A DNA stretch of 64,000 bases from Earliella scabrosa (taxonomy: Eukaryota; Basidiomycota; Agaricomycetes; Polyporales; Polyporaceae). The translations under genes and the position numbers were made by a program. The DNA lies in NCBI GenBank assembly GCA_022605405.1, contig JABYQQ010000019.1, forward strand, positions 744,001 to 808,000, written 5' to 3'. Positions 43,978 to 56,639 of the stretch are shown one piece after another; positions within the stretch are counted from its first letter, which is position 1, and every line of letters starts with the position of its first letter. The notes beneath the pieces were generated by a model. It did no database searches. It was given only the letters and a program-made list of their open reading frames with translations, and had not been told where the DNA came from.

Positions 43978-46020
43978 ATGCATTCACGTAATCTCATCGT
44001 ATACATCGCGACAATAGCGACTCTATGCGCCGCAGCGTATGCTGCGCGCGAGGTGTCGTCCACCACCAAGACGTGTTTGCTCAAGCCTCTCGGGAAGGGA
44101 AGGGACGACACAGACCAGGTTTGACCAGAGCTATTCTGCCTGGAGCGCGTGGACTGATGACATTTGCGACAGGTTGAGACCGCGATTGCCCAATGCGGTC
44201 ATCATGGCACGACCGTCTTCAGTCCAGGGCGATACAATATCACCAGGTTCGTCCAAGTTCAATGCCACTCGAAGCGTGACTCCCTTACTCACACCCAGTA
44301 TCTCTATGCTCAGGAAGATGACTTGGGATCTAGTCAACTCGCGTGTTGACATGCACGGGTATCTCTCGGTGAGTATGCATATTGTCCCGATTGGGGAGTT
44401 CCCAACCGGCCGTACAGGTACTGACTGTGATGCTGCCAGTTCGTGCCGGACATCGAGTACTGGCTCGATCCGGACAACACATACCGCGTCATCTTCATTC
44501 AAAACCAAGCATCCTGGTTCGTCGTGACCGGCCACGACTTCGTCATTGACGCGCACAGCGTGGGCGGCATTGATGGCAACGGCCAGCCATGGTGGTCGTA
44601 CTTCGCGACGCGCACGCGCGAGGACGGCGATGGGCGTCCTGTCGCGTTCACCCTGAAGAACGTTACGCGTGGGGTCGTGAGGAACTTCCGTATCGAGGCG
44701 CAGCCGTTCTGGTGTAATGCCGTCGCGGACTCGAGCGAGGTCGTGTACGACGGCATGTATTGCAACGCCACAAACCAGGACCCTGCCTTTGCGGGACAGA
44801 AGTGTGTACTGTCAGTTGCGCGTATTGGAGGATTGGATACTGACCAGTATTTTAAATAGTGTTGTTCCTAACACAGACGGTGCGTGTATGATATATACGC
44901 CCATCTCTGAGTCGTCCGTTGCTGAGAACGAATGGTTGTAGGAATCAACACCTACCGTTCGGACAAGATCTCGCTCCTTCATTGGGACGTGAGCATCGAA
45001 CGGTCCGACTGCCATACTCAGAAATACTGAAACTCAGCTAGATCACTTGTGGTGACGATTGCTTGGCGATAAAGGGGGTGAGGACCCGTCCACCAGTTCT
45101 TTCCGTGAGCCATCATGATCTGACCAGAGTTCCGAACTAGAACTCGACCAACATCTTCGCCAAGGACGTCGTGTGCCGCGGGGGGAACGGGATTGCCTTC
45201 GGATCCCTCGGACAGTACGCAGACCTGGTGCGTCCAGTGTGTCCATATCCTCTCTCCTCGAGCTCTCAAAGTGTTGCGTGTATTCTTGCAGCCCGACATT
45301 GTGGACAACGTGGTATTGGAGGACGTCAAGGTACGTCCGCATATTTGCTCTGTCCGTCGCTATCCCTCAAGGGCTCTCTCATGAATGCAGATGATCCGCC
45401 TCGACCCGCAGGTCCAGCCAAACATGGTGAACGGCGTCTACTTCAAGACATGGACTGGCTCGGTCAACGGCGCCCCGCCCACCGGTGGAGGTGGAGGGGG
45501 TGGATGCGTCTCGAATGTCGTAGCGAGGCACGTCTCCCTGGACGACGTGACCGTGCCCGTGCATGTGTACCAGACGAACGGGGGACACTCGTGAGTCTAC
45601 TCAGCGGTGGACGAGCGTTGATGCTCACCTTGTAGGACGTCTCTGCTGGCTACAGTCAAGATCGGCCGTCGACGCTACAGTTCAGTAACTTGAGCTTCGT
45701 TGACTGGACAGGCACCTCGCTGCGCAATACCCGTACGCATCTTGACCCTCATGGATGGGGATGCCCATCTGACCCGTACGTCTTCTCTGATCTAGTCGTC
45801 GACATCGAGTGCAGCTCTGCGGCTCCGTGCCCGAACATGCGTTTCAAGGACTTCGAGGTCGAGCCGCCCTCAGGATCCACCGCCGCGTACAAGTGTGTCA
45901 ATGTTGTGAGCGCGTCTGGAATACCTGGTCAGTCATTTCCCCCACTGTGCGGTCTGTCTTTGCCTGATGCATGCCGCGGCCGCGGAACTGCTCTATGTAC
46001 TAGGTTGCGCTACTACCTGA
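43978..46020 (+). CDS. Secreted GH28 pectinase-like enzyme, 13 exons
   Basis: Glycoside hydrolase family 28 (polygalacturonase and relatives) with a secretion signal (LIVYIATIATLCAAAYAA). Exons: 43978-44118, 44173-44246, 44314-44368, 44440-44801, 44860-44879, 44942-44988, 45042-45077, 45141-45227, 45292-45330, 45391-45590, 45656-45732, 45796-45927, 46004-46020; total 428 residues with all phases consistent. Early GRDDTDQVETAIAQC and YNITR fit the family. Catalytic motifs: NTDG (split by the intron after 44879) and GDDCLAIKG in exon 7. The usual GHG is GGNGIAFGSLGQY here, and RIK is replaced by GVYFKTW. These changes are shared, from memory, by a basidiomycete GH28 subgroup, so the exact substrate is uncertain. 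The 20-nt exon 5 is unusually small. Confidence 0.85.
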
Positions 46021-48369
46021 CAGAAGTTGGAGCCTGCCCCTGGAGTGGAGAGTATCGAGTTCAACAATAGCCCAGTACATAAGATGCACGTTGCACCGGG
46101 CTATATGACGCATCTGCGGCTTCTATGGCTATGGATGAGAGTTGCGCGCAAGTAGTATACACTACTTAGTAGTAGTCTAGGTCATGCGGCGCGCATGGGC
46201 GTCTATGCACGTCAGACTTGTCTCCGACGTTCACCTGCTCGTGTCGAGCACCTTGTTCTACATCCCATCGACGTGTCCGAACGACCGAAAGAGACTGTAC
46301 TGTTACACGCTACTTGCAGAGGTACGCTCGCTTTGTCAGATTATACGGTCGAGATTTAGGACGCCGGGACGCGCCCTTGCTCCTCAAGGCCTCGAGAATC
46401 GCACAACCGAGATATGTACCCCATCCCTTACAACTCTCAGTCGCGAACCCGTATGGGTCATCAGCCATGATCTCGGACGGCCTAATGGTTGTTAGGAACC
46501 GTGGCGCCGCTATCTGAACCCTCAGGGCGACGAACAAGTACTTCGCGCATTGTCGAGTCGGGACGACGTTGCGGACATGGATGGAAGGACGGACAGGCTT
46601 GGATGATGGATCCCTACGATGCGGTAAGTTGCTTCGCCCTCTACTCGTTTTCTTCCACCTTCAGGCTCGACAAGGTCGCACGACTTGCCGCAACTTGTCA
46701 GCTTGCATGCTACCTCAATCGTGCACAGTACTCAGTACGTACAATCTAGATCACGACAAGTCCGCCCTCCTTGCAATATAGTCGAAGGACGAGGAGGGCC
46801 GGCCTAGGCAAGAGCGGGAGTACGATACGGACGAGGACTTCCCCAACGTCAAGTGTGTCCGGCTGTTCCTCAGCAACCGAACCACAAGTGACGAGACCAA
46901 GGTGTGATGGGCGAGATCTGAAGGGCGTGGAGGAATGGTGCAATGTACAGAGGAGGATCAGGACGCTGTGATCGTGCAGCGCTCGACGTGAGTCCTTCAC
47001 TCTTTCCTCACGCTTGCCACCGCAAATATGGTATCTTCGGGACGTAGCCAGCTACACGCCGCACGTTCAACTGGAGGTGCGCTCTACGGCACCCTCATGC
47101 TAGCACCAGCGTCCAGCGACGGCGGTTGCAGTGAAGTGTGTCGAACATCGGAAGACCTTCGATAGACAAGCAGGATCTCAGGGACGCGAATGGACAACAG
47201 CGCACGCTATGCGACAGCTGCGTCGACGCGAACGTGTTGTGTTACAGTCGCACATAATCAAGAATGCGTGCATGGTGCGCTATCATGGTCGCTACCCACG
47301 TTGGGTATGAACACTGACCTACTACGCACATCTTTCAGATCCTCCGAATGACGGGTCCTCTTCCCTCCATCGTGGGCCTGGAGACTGTACCGATGGACGC
47401 ACATGGCTACTCGTGTGCTCTTGCTTGTGGACGATATCCACCGATTCATACTACGACGTCGTGCTCGGGCCTTGAGCGGGAGAACGTCTTGGCGTAGAAT
47501 TCCGGTGCGTTGCGCTCTTCACTCATGCTCGTGTCATGTTCTCACTCTGGCTGAATAGGGCGCGGACGGATACAGTGGGCACGGGTCTGCTGAACACGCT
47601 CGGGTGGCCTCCGGGAAGTGCGTGCCGTTCCGTTCATACACTCGCAGATCAACAAGGCAACGTGTGCTGTAAGAACCGAGTCGAGCGGGTGCGGGAAGAT
47701 ACAGCAAGCTACTCGCGACGGACTGATGGAAGGCATGGAGCGGAATGACGGCAAGTGTCTGTCTGTCGTTGTCGTGGCCAGCGGCGCAGCACTGATAACC
47801 ATGGCTTGGCAATTTCAGGTGCGCGGGCACGGCGCGAACCTATTGCCTCGTTCGCAGCCCACACTCGTGCGCAACAACGTCCGCCAGACTATATCTCGCT
47901 CTGGAGTGAAGCGTCGTCTACACCGCCTACAACCTTCGTAGGTATGTCCAGTTCTCGTCCAATTCCGAGACCACAATCAGGACTTGGAGGAGGACCAGTC
48001 AGACGTGCTCCATGAGTGTGGTGCTGCGAATATCCATAGTTGTCTCATCTTCATCCGTAATCGATCATGGTCTCTTCAGCACGTCTGCGAACATGATAGC
48101 CATTGAGCTATACCTATTGTCTCTAGACGTGGTTCCGAACCCCTCCGCTGTAGCGAGTCAGAGGTCGATGAGAGTCATTGAGAGGCTCGGTTCCGGGCTC
48201 GGGCCCGGAGGCGGAGGCGCGTGCCAGCGTGGCAGCCTCATGGCTGTGGTTCATCGAACCTCTCACTAGTACTTACGCGTTGACCAACACTCTCATCCTC
48301 GCCTGCACTGGGACAGCCACTTGAATCTCGACTACGACCTCGACGTCTTTTTCAACCGAGAGAATCTAC
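46021..48369. other. Gene-poor 2.3 kb, with possible coding remnants at 46490-46910
   Basis: Short natural-looking readings (NPQGDEQVLRALSSRDDVAD near 46530; EDFPNVKCVRLFLSNRTTSD near 46840) are not joined into a gene that I can recognise. They may be relics. The rest shows nothing supportable. Confidence 0.35.
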
Positions 48370-50729
48370 ATGTCTGATGCCGCCTTGTTCTTCGCCAACG
48401 CGGTGGATGGATCTGGCGACTCGGAAACTGGCATGCGCCGCAAGATTTACATTCTCAGCTCGCTCCTGGCAGGCTTTCAAGACGATTTATCCGAACCTGT
48501 CAAGCCCGGATTCAACGCGCAAACCGATACATGGACCAGTCTTTCTCACATTCTCCGGACAGGGCGAGCGGCGGTCGATAACCATCCCGACCCAGTCCTC
48601 GCTGTGACAGGTCAATTCAGTCTCCGAGAAGATGGCAAACCCAGAATCAAGTTCCTCGTCGCGACTAGGCATTGCTCCTATCCTGCTGCAAGACAGAGAA
48701 GCGATCCAGACTGGGAGGGCTCGCCAGGGCAAAGACAGGATATGCAGCCCGAGGGCCGCACCAAGGCCAAGTCGCTGCTCAAAAAACTCGGTCCGTACGT
48801 ACCACAATGGCCTCCGAGCGACATTGCAAACCTAGCTCACTCTCTCTGTCGCAGAGACGTCGACTATCAGCAGCACGTCCGCGACGTGCTCACAATACTG
48901 ACATACTTTTTGAGCAAACCACCGAGAAGATCGAGCGATCTGATGAACAACCTCATCGACTTCACTCTGGTACGCACGTACCGGCTGCAATATTTGCGCT
49001 TTGTGCGCGGAGACCAGCTGTGGGGCTCGAATCCGATCCGCTGGCTTCACGCGCTGTGGCATGACTCGGACCGGGCGGCGACTACGAACATCGAAGAGGC
49101 GCTGACGATTACGGACTATTTCACGGCGAAGATGTTACGGGAGAGGGCGGGCCTGCAATCCACCTCCGTCGACTCGAAGGGGACGGTGTTTCCCTTCAAC
49201 TCGCGGAACGCGCACCGATGGTCGCACCTGCTGCTCAAGTGTCTACACCAGTTTGAGAGGGCGTTGGGCTTCGTCCCACAGAACGCCGAGCCTGCTCTTG
49301 GCGGTGATCAGAGTCGCTTGGAACAGGGGCGCGCGAAAGGCGAGCGCAACTACAAGTATCCGGCACCTCCGAAACCAACGAAGTACAAGGATGTCGAGCG
49401 GGCTCGTAATGCCCTTCGTATCTTGTACAACCTGATACGCTCAAAGGCTGTCGTTCACCTCGTACCTAAATCCTTCGCTGCCATCATCCGCAGCCGCTAT
49501 GACGAGGTGCGGATGCAGGACTACCAGTCAGGTATGGTTGCACGGTTGTTGATGTTTCCTCAACTCGGAGTCCTAACGCGCTACTGCAGGCCGCTACAGA
49601 ACGACCAGTATCAAGTCTGCTGCGCAAGTGCTGAACACCCTTGCCACAGGTGCGTCGTGGTCCCGGCACGTCCGCACGCTCTGCCTGGCTCTTTCTGTCA
49701 TGTCATAGTACTTATGGATTGTATAGCGAGGGTTTCAAACGAAGAATCCGATCCCGGTAAGGTCACATCTTCTTTCGCCCCGTCTCGCTCTAAACAGCAC
49801 TAGAACGCAAACCGGACAAGACAGAAGAAAGAGCTTGGAGCGAGTCTTACGATACCGGTGCGTGTCATAGCCCTTGCTCTGTAGCTACGCATACATCGAA
49901 CGCGTTGCTCCCACAGTGGACGATGAGCCCGGAGTCGACGAGAGCCCAGTCGACCACATCCTCCGCTACATCGACTCCCTGGCTATCCCGTACACCGCGC
50001 CGCTCGACCTGTGGACCAAATGCCGGAGCTTTCCCGATACCACTAGGCTGTCTATGTCGCCCGTGACGATGATTAGGCAGCCGACGATCTGCATGGACGA
50101 TGTGTCGTCTCTCAAGGACCGGATCATGCAGCTCAAGCTCAGCGAACGGCAGCGTGATACGGTAGACCTACTTTTCCGTCCCTTGGAGAGGAACCTCGAG
50201 AGCAACACGTCCCCCAAAGGAACAATACACGCGGCAGCAGCGCTTATAAGCGTTGCGTACCACAACGCCGGCAGCGATGATATCGCACGCGCGGAAGGGA
50301 TCAAGGCGAGTCTTGAGCTTGCCCACTCTTTTGTCATCCTGACTTGGTTCTCTCCAGGCACACGAGGTGCCAATCGGCCTATCCAAGAAGTGCTGTCTCT
50401 ACTGCGCTTTGCTCGCGAATGCGCTGAATGACTGGCGCGACCGCGAGGGGAACGGCGGTGCATACCCGCGTTTCCTTCTGGCGGGGTCGCATGGCGCCAT
50501 CTGTCCGTGGATTCCGCCCTCGGGCCTCCCTCGTGAGGTACTCGAAAAGATACGGAACCGGTTGTGGGATGCTTTTGTGGCTGTGATTCAAGGCGGTGAG
50601 GATGTGGCGCCGCAGACGTCCCCTCAGGCAGAAACCTCAAGGATGCATTTCGACAGCTCGGATATTGTTGCATCAGAGTCAGAGTCTCGGTTGTCGTTGC
50701 AGTCGGACCCGCTTCAAATTGTCGGATGA
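48370..50729 (+). CDS. OTT_1508-like deaminase-fold protein, probably catalytically altered
   Basis: Proposed exons 48370-49531, 49590-49649, 49727-49756, 49804-49843, 49885-50332 and 50367-50729 give 700 residues. The C-terminal region has the layout of fungal OTT_1508-like proteins of the deaminase superfamily: PKGTIHAAAALISVAY (about 567), then VPIGLSKKCCLYCALL (about 582). In that fold H-x-E and the paired cysteines bind zinc and catalyse; here the Glu position reads Ala (HAA). Exon 1 is a large helical region typical of the N-terminal half of these proteins. Two junctions are weak: a 41-nt intron with donor GTCTTA (49844-49884), and an intron of only 25 or 34 nt after 50332. The end of the gene may therefore be mis-modelled or decaying. 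Confidence 0.65.
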
Positions 50730-50891
50730 TGAGTAGTTAGACGTATATTTGTGCGGTGTAGCATGTAACACGCCGCGAGCAGAGCAACCAGCAGGGGTTC
50801 CATTCCCGATAATGACGAGAGACCTGCCAATAACATACAGACAGACCATCATACATTCCGTATCAACTGTGGATGACATGTAGTTCATAGG

Positions 50892-52213
50892 CTAGACAAG
50901 GCAAACATCGAGCTCGACGTAGGGCATCTCCTCAAACGCGGAGAAGGCTGACCTCCATCGCGCTATCATTCCCTGTTTCTGCGCCTTTCCGGGGAATCCG
51001 GACGCGTACCACCGCGGACGCATCACCGCACTCCAGCTCATCGCTTTCACGTTGACCATGAGCCGCGAGAATCGCGTGTACCGCTTGCTGTCTCCGGCGC
51101 CCAACGCGCGCGCGAGGCGCGTGCACAGGGAATCGCTGACGGAGAGCATCTTGTCGTACCGGTTCTCCATGGTGAGAGTGAGCCGCTCGAGGTTCGGGAC
51201 TGGGGGCGCGGGGCGCTCGAGGAACGCGCAGAGCGATTTCAGGAAGTCGGAGGATTCGGAGGACGGCACGTCCGCGCGAGGGCAGTGCGTGAGAGAGAGG
51301 GTGGTGAGAGTGGGACATTCCGCGAGCGCATCGTACAGTGATGCGTGGAAGGTCGCTGGTAGGATGCAGGACGGGTAAGCAAGCGATGATACGTGGGGAC
51401 TTTAATGGACGGGAGAGACATACGGAACTCGGGGACAGGTTCGTCCATGGTCGAGATGTGCAGGGTGTGGAGATACGGCGCCGCAGCACAAACAAGCGGG
51501 AGCCACACGATGTGCTCCCGGACAGTTTCGAAGGTGAGGTCGAGTGTACGGAGCGACTGGGGACTTTCGCCTTGAGCAAGCCATGCTGGGACGACGTCCA
51601 CGGACAGCGGACTCTCGTGCGTGGCGTTCACACTCTTGCGGACCACCAAGCTCGTTAATGCAGGTGGCTGAGCTTTTAGACCCTTTGAGATCGTGTTGGA
51701 GGCATGCGTTGGTTGCGAGGTATGTTGTTGTGCCCGACCGGGCTCTTCGGACTCGGTATCGTCATTGATATCGGGATGAGTGACTTGTACCCGTACACAG
51801 ATGAGTGACTTGAGAGAAGGTATACACTCGAGGACACGGCAGAAGGCGGCAGCGGACGGGAAGGCTGCCGATACGAGGATGAGGGTGTTGAGGTGGGCCA
51901 GCTTGTGAAAGGCAAAATTTTGGGGCGTAAACACCCTGGTCCGGTGGTTAATCTGGAGGGAGTCGACGAGGGGACCGATAGAGTCGGAGTCGATGAGAAG
52001 AGAGGAGAACCGTAGGAATGACTTTCCTCGAGTGGAGAGCTTGATGTTTCGGAAGAGGACCGTGCGGCGAGCATGGAGAAGCGTCTCTCGGTTTGCGAGG
52101 GCAAGACTCCGCACCGTTGGCTCGTCGTCATGTAGACATTCGAAGATGCGGTGCAAGACATCCAAGGGGATAGACCTCTGCATGATTGCGGGCAGAGAGC
52201 TCGTACGAGTCAC
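50892..52213 (-). CDS. F-box-like protein 3
   Basis: Exons 52213-51424 and 51355-50892 (68-nt intron) give 417 residues, or 407 if translation starts at the second Met (52183), which directly precedes SIPLDVLHRIFECLHDDEPT. Follow-on motifs ALANRETLLHARRTVLFRNI fit an F-box region. Exon 2 starts PTFHASLYDALAECPTLTTL and ends FSAFEEMPYVELDVCLV, paralogous to F-box 2. It faces the OTT_1508-like gene tail to tail, 162 bp apart. Intact. Confidence 0.84.
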
Positions 52214-52866
52214 CGCACACTGTAAAGAACAAGAGGTAAGTGCGCAACGCGCGTTGGCAACTCCGACTCGGACTGACTAGTAATCATTCAGCCACGTGGC
52301 TACTACTTACCTCTCACACTAGACGCCTGAGGGCTGCGTATACTTACCTAAGTCGTGTCAGCCTGTTCATACAACACGTAAGAAAAATACAGAAGACAGG
52401 AGCCGCACCAGCTTCACATGAAGGAGGCATGGCGTTGAACAAGTTGAGGTTGCTTCCTGGTCCGAGTCCGTACGGCGCCTGCCGAGTCCCAAGGAAGTGC
52501 CAAGAGTCTTCCAACCGCCGGGCCGGGGTTGGTTACGGTCCGGTATCCGACTCCGACGTGGCGACTCAGAGTCCGACTAGGTCCCTCCTCCATTCACAAC
52601 TTGAAGACGTCCATGGCAGGTCCATGGCAAGCCGCATACAGTTCTGCAACCTCGTCCGGGAACTCTTCTCTCTCCTCTCAGGGACTGGCAGGTCCGCAAT
52701 GTTGGCACAAGTATAGAATATATCAAGTGTTGCAATGTGCATCTACTTACTATGCCACTCCGACATACAGACTGCAACATTCAACGATACACATTCGCGA
52801 AACTGTTCCTATGCACTTCGTTGGCACTCCAGCACCACGTACGAGGACCTGTCTATCGTCCACAGA
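52214..52866. other. Intergenic between F-box 3 and hydrophobin 4
   Basis: No gene is seen. It holds the F-box 3 promoter and the hydrophobin 4 3' flank. Confidence 0.55.
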
Positions 52867-53330
52867 TCAGATGGAAACCGGCGCGCAGCCGATGGAGATG
52901 AGGCCGCCTGGATGAGATGTGTCAGTATCTCGTCGAGATCCTGAATAGAACGGTCGTCTATGTTTGGGAACGCACCAAGGACGTCGTTGTCGCAGCACAC
53001 GGTCTCAGAGGAACTACACATGGGTGAGCTCTCGCTGTAATATTTTTCGGGAATGGGTTGCACTCACCAAGCGTTGCCAGATCCAACGCCGACGACGTCG
53101 ATCGGGGAACACCCAAGCCCGACAAGGGTGGTCACATCCTGGATGATGACGCCGAGGAGCCCGAGGATTGGGGCGATGGCGGTGCTGTTGGAAGACATCG
53201 TCTGCTGGCAGCACTGGACGGATCCGGTGTTGCAGTTCTGAGGACTGCCCGAGGGAGGGGCGTCGTTGGGACTGGGGGTGGCGGCGGCAAGGATTGCCAG
53301 AGCAGAGATGGCGAAGAGCTTGGAGAACAT
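52867..53330 (-). CDS. Class I hydrophobin 4
   Basis: Exons 53330-53068, 53013-52976 and 52907-52867 give 113 residues. Signal peptide MFSKLFAISALAILAAATP; a longer in-frame start at 53402 would put 24 residues before the signal and lies downstream of the TATA box, so it is less likely. Cysteines: CNTGSVQCC, LGC, the split cysteine at the splice, ETVCC and SIGC. Exons 2 and 3 are 38 and 41 nt as in the others. In tandem with hydrophobin 5, same strand. Confidence 0.92.
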
Positions 53331-53413
53331 GTTGGAGGAGGCAGAAAGCTCGAGAGGAGACTCAGAATGCGACTTGTGGGTGTTCGCTGGAGAACTGGTC
53401 AACGATGCTGACC

Positions 53414-53422
53414 GCTTTTATA
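53414..53422 (-). promoter_or_regulatory. TATA box of hydrophobin 4
   Basis: TATAAAAGC on the minus strand, about 84 nt upstream of the ATG at 53330. Confidence 0.7.
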
Positions 53423-54431
53423 GACCGAGTACCCATATCATACGTCACCATGTCCCTAACACACTGTAGCCCGACAGACCTAGGTGTGTACTGTCTGAAG
53501 GTCCTAAATACAGTGTACACATGCTCTCCGCCGCGCGGACACACCTCATCATGCACATGTTGACCGCGTTACCATGCATCTCTTCGGACGCGAAGGCCGT
53601 TGCAGATGAACCTACTCCACTTCATTCGGGATGTCACAATGACCGCTATTAACCCCGCGACATCGCGATTGGTGACTATAGTCGGTCGCAGCCTGCTCGC
53701 TGAGACGTCCTCTTCTCCGCAGCGACCCTTGTCCGCTGCCAGAATATCTCGCCTTCAGGCCACAACAGTCCTGGCCCCATAGAAAATCGTAAGCATCCAG
53801 TGCGCATTCATCCAGCACTCCATGTTCGCAGCTACTGACGTTCAACCTGTGATTTGAAAGCGCGGTGAACTCAACACTCCCAGGCGGTCACTATAACGTA
53901 TGGACCAATCAGCCGCTCAAACAGCGCGGGAAGAAGAGGTGCATGCGGCGACTCTTATGGGAACACAGTGTTCATTTCCCCGTGAACATCGTGGTGCGTT
54001 ATTATTTGCATGACGTCGGCATACCCGCGCTAATACCTACATGCCTTCTCAATACAGCCGTGAGCAAGCGTGTACGAAGCAAGAGCCTACGGTCGATACG
54101 TTCATGCTCCTAACTCAGCTCGCTCATCTGAGAGACTGATCCTCGGGATCGATCGGCTTCAAATCGACAAAGCAAGATGAACACGCTCAATCGATCCACC
54201 TCTACCTGGGTCGCAACATCATCCATCACGTCAGACGAGGATAGAGAGCTCCCGCTTATTATCAAGAGGTGGGAATAGTGACTGGCATGGGACATCATTG
54301 AGATACTAATGCGATGGCATACAGGCATACATCGGAACACAAAACGTAAACACTGTCCTCCCGCCCTCCTACGCTCGCTCAGGGCGAGTCTCTACTTGTT
54401 AGTGGGCACGTTCCACCCGACTTCCTCTCGC
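53423..54431. other. Upstream region of hydrophobin 4
   Basis: About 1 kb, no gene seen. Confidence 0.55.
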
Positions 54432-54888
54432 TCAGAGCGTGACAGGCAAGCAGCCAATGGAGAGGAGGCCACCTGCAACATGGTTCGCCGATTCGTCAGT
54501 ACCGGCTCAAATAATCAAATCCGCTCGATGGGCACTATCGACGCACCGACGGCGTTGTTCTCGCAGCACACGGTCTGCGCGGAGCTGCACGATCGCGGTT
54601 GTCAGCCCTCACCGTCCCAACCAACGCATAGAGAAGCACCTACCAGGCGTCGCCACTCCCAACACCAATCACGTCGATCGGGGAGCAGCTGAGGCCGACT
54701 AGGGCGGTTATGTCTTGGATGACGATGCCGAGGGCACCGAGAATTGGCGCGACGGCCGTGCTATCCGCAGTCTGGACAGACTGGCAGCACTGAATGGGTC
54801 CGGTGCTGCAGGACGCGGCCGGGGCGGGCGCGGGGGTGGCGGCAGCAAGGATTGCGAGGGTGGAGAGGGCAAAGAGCTGGGAGAACAT
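54432..54888 (-). CDS. Class I hydrophobin 5
   Basis: Exons 54888-54644, 54584-54547 and 54472-54432 give 107 residues. Signal peptide MFSQLFALSTLAILAAATP, Ala/Pro linker, then [12 protein letters not shown], the split cysteine, QTVCC and SIGC. It is closest to hydrophobin 4: both have CSPIDV-(V/I)-GVGSG before the first splice, while hydrophobins 2 and 3 have CSPITV. TATAAAATCC lies 85 nt before the ATG. Confidence 0.92.
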
Positions 54889-54973
54889 GGTGAAGACGCT
54901 GCGTTTGCTGTGAGTGCTCGAGAGTGCGAACGATGTGGTGAGTGTTCGTTGAGGTCTCGACGGATCTCCTGAT

Positions 54974-54983
54974 GGATTTTATA
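54974..54983 (-). promoter_or_regulatory. TATA box of hydrophobin 5
   Basis: TATAAAATCC on the minus strand, at the same distance from the ATG as in the paralogues. Confidence 0.7.
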
Positions 54984-56639
54984 GGAAACCTCGACCTCCG
55001 TGCGCTGGCGCATCATGCGCTCCTCGCTCCACAGCGCAGGCAGCAAGAACGAGTGCGCCGGGGTCGTCATCCACCAATCCACTTGCGCATGGTCAACGAT
55101 GAACACAACGCCGCACAACGGCAGAGATCGCTTCGTATGCCATCCATCGTTACGACGACTCCACTTGATTAAGGGAACATGGTGGGTTACTACTGCCTCC
55201 GCGCATTCTTCATTGGCGAGGACTTCTAAAGGTGATACCGATATGCATCTCTTTTCTGTCATCGCCCTGATGTGGGGCGCCCAGGACCCACCACTATTGA
55301 TACCGTCGGTCCTCCCGGCGCGTCGCTGCTCCAATGTTCATCCAAGGCTATACACCAGCGGTTATGTCCGAGAGACCAACGGTCCAACCTCCAATTCGGA
55401 CGAAGACCCCCATACGGTGTGAAACCGACCTCATCATACACAAATTAACAGCGCAGCGCATCGCTTTGCCGATGATGTCACTGTTCATCTCCGCTGCATA
55501 TAGTTGTAGGAGCCCTACACGGTCTTCTCTCTCCGGTCTACCACCTACAACAAGGAAGCTTCCCACACGCAGCGCGCGCGAACGAGCATGCGGCAGCAGC
55601 ACCTCTGAGACGTACTCCCGCGGACTCGGATGCCGCCGTATTTAATCCTTGAAACATGACGTCTAGGTGGCCGCTGTATCGCCGTCTCGCAACTCCGACT
55701 GTCAATGTGAGTGCTGCGCCGCCCTATGGCATGTAAGGGTAGTCTCGGGGTGATGACGACGTTGTTGACTATTTCCTACGAAGCAGGGCACGTTAGGATC
55801 GTCGCTGGGTGACCACCCTTCACTCAGCGGGCAACTTGTTGTTGGGACCTGGTATCACGCGGTGATGGCTCCCCGTGTCGGCCTTGCGTGCGTAACTCGT
55901 AGTCCGCGGAGATAGCGGACATCGGCTCACCGCTACCCAAGTCGTGTGTCCAACTCCATCTTGCTCCCCGGTGCTTCATCTGATGTGAATCGTGGCCGTG
56001 TCTCATACACTGTACCAAGCGATGGAGTCCACTGACAGGAGGATATGTTATATGGTCTCTGGCGCCCGAAGATATTGTTCGGGTATTCCAAGTCATACCT
56101 GCTGCGTTTTGTGAGGCGGAACGAAGACCACGCGCATGTTCGAAGTGCTCGGCGCCTGAGTTCCTACTCTCATTCGCCATGACTATCCAGAGACAATAAC
56201 GGGATCAATTCTGTTCGAGGTCAAGATCCGGAGCGCTGTTACGGTCAACAGAACATGTAACCCAACATATACTACATTTGGAGCTCGCGAAGAAGACGGT
56301 TCCCAGTCTTAGACGTAAATCAGCGCAACGACTAGACATCATGATGGCGGACGAGCAAACCACGCCGGCATGGTCGGACCGGAACCTGGATATGGCAATC
56401 TAGACGCCCGGTTGGTCTGAATCGCGTGGGGCGACTGAGGTTCCGAGTTCCTTCTTTCGTACTCATAGCTGGTGTCTGTGTCATGTTGACACTGACCGAG
56501 AGCGATAGAGACCCCACGGCACGTCCCCTATCTCCTATTTCTCCCTTGGTTCTCCGCCTGACTATTCCGTGGCGAGAATCGGAAACCGAGGCTAGCGGAC
56601 ACTGATCTCTTCCATAGCGCCGCAAGGACCTGCCACGGG
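54984..56639. other. Intergenic 1.6 kb
   Basis: No supportable gene on either strand. Confidence 0.5.
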
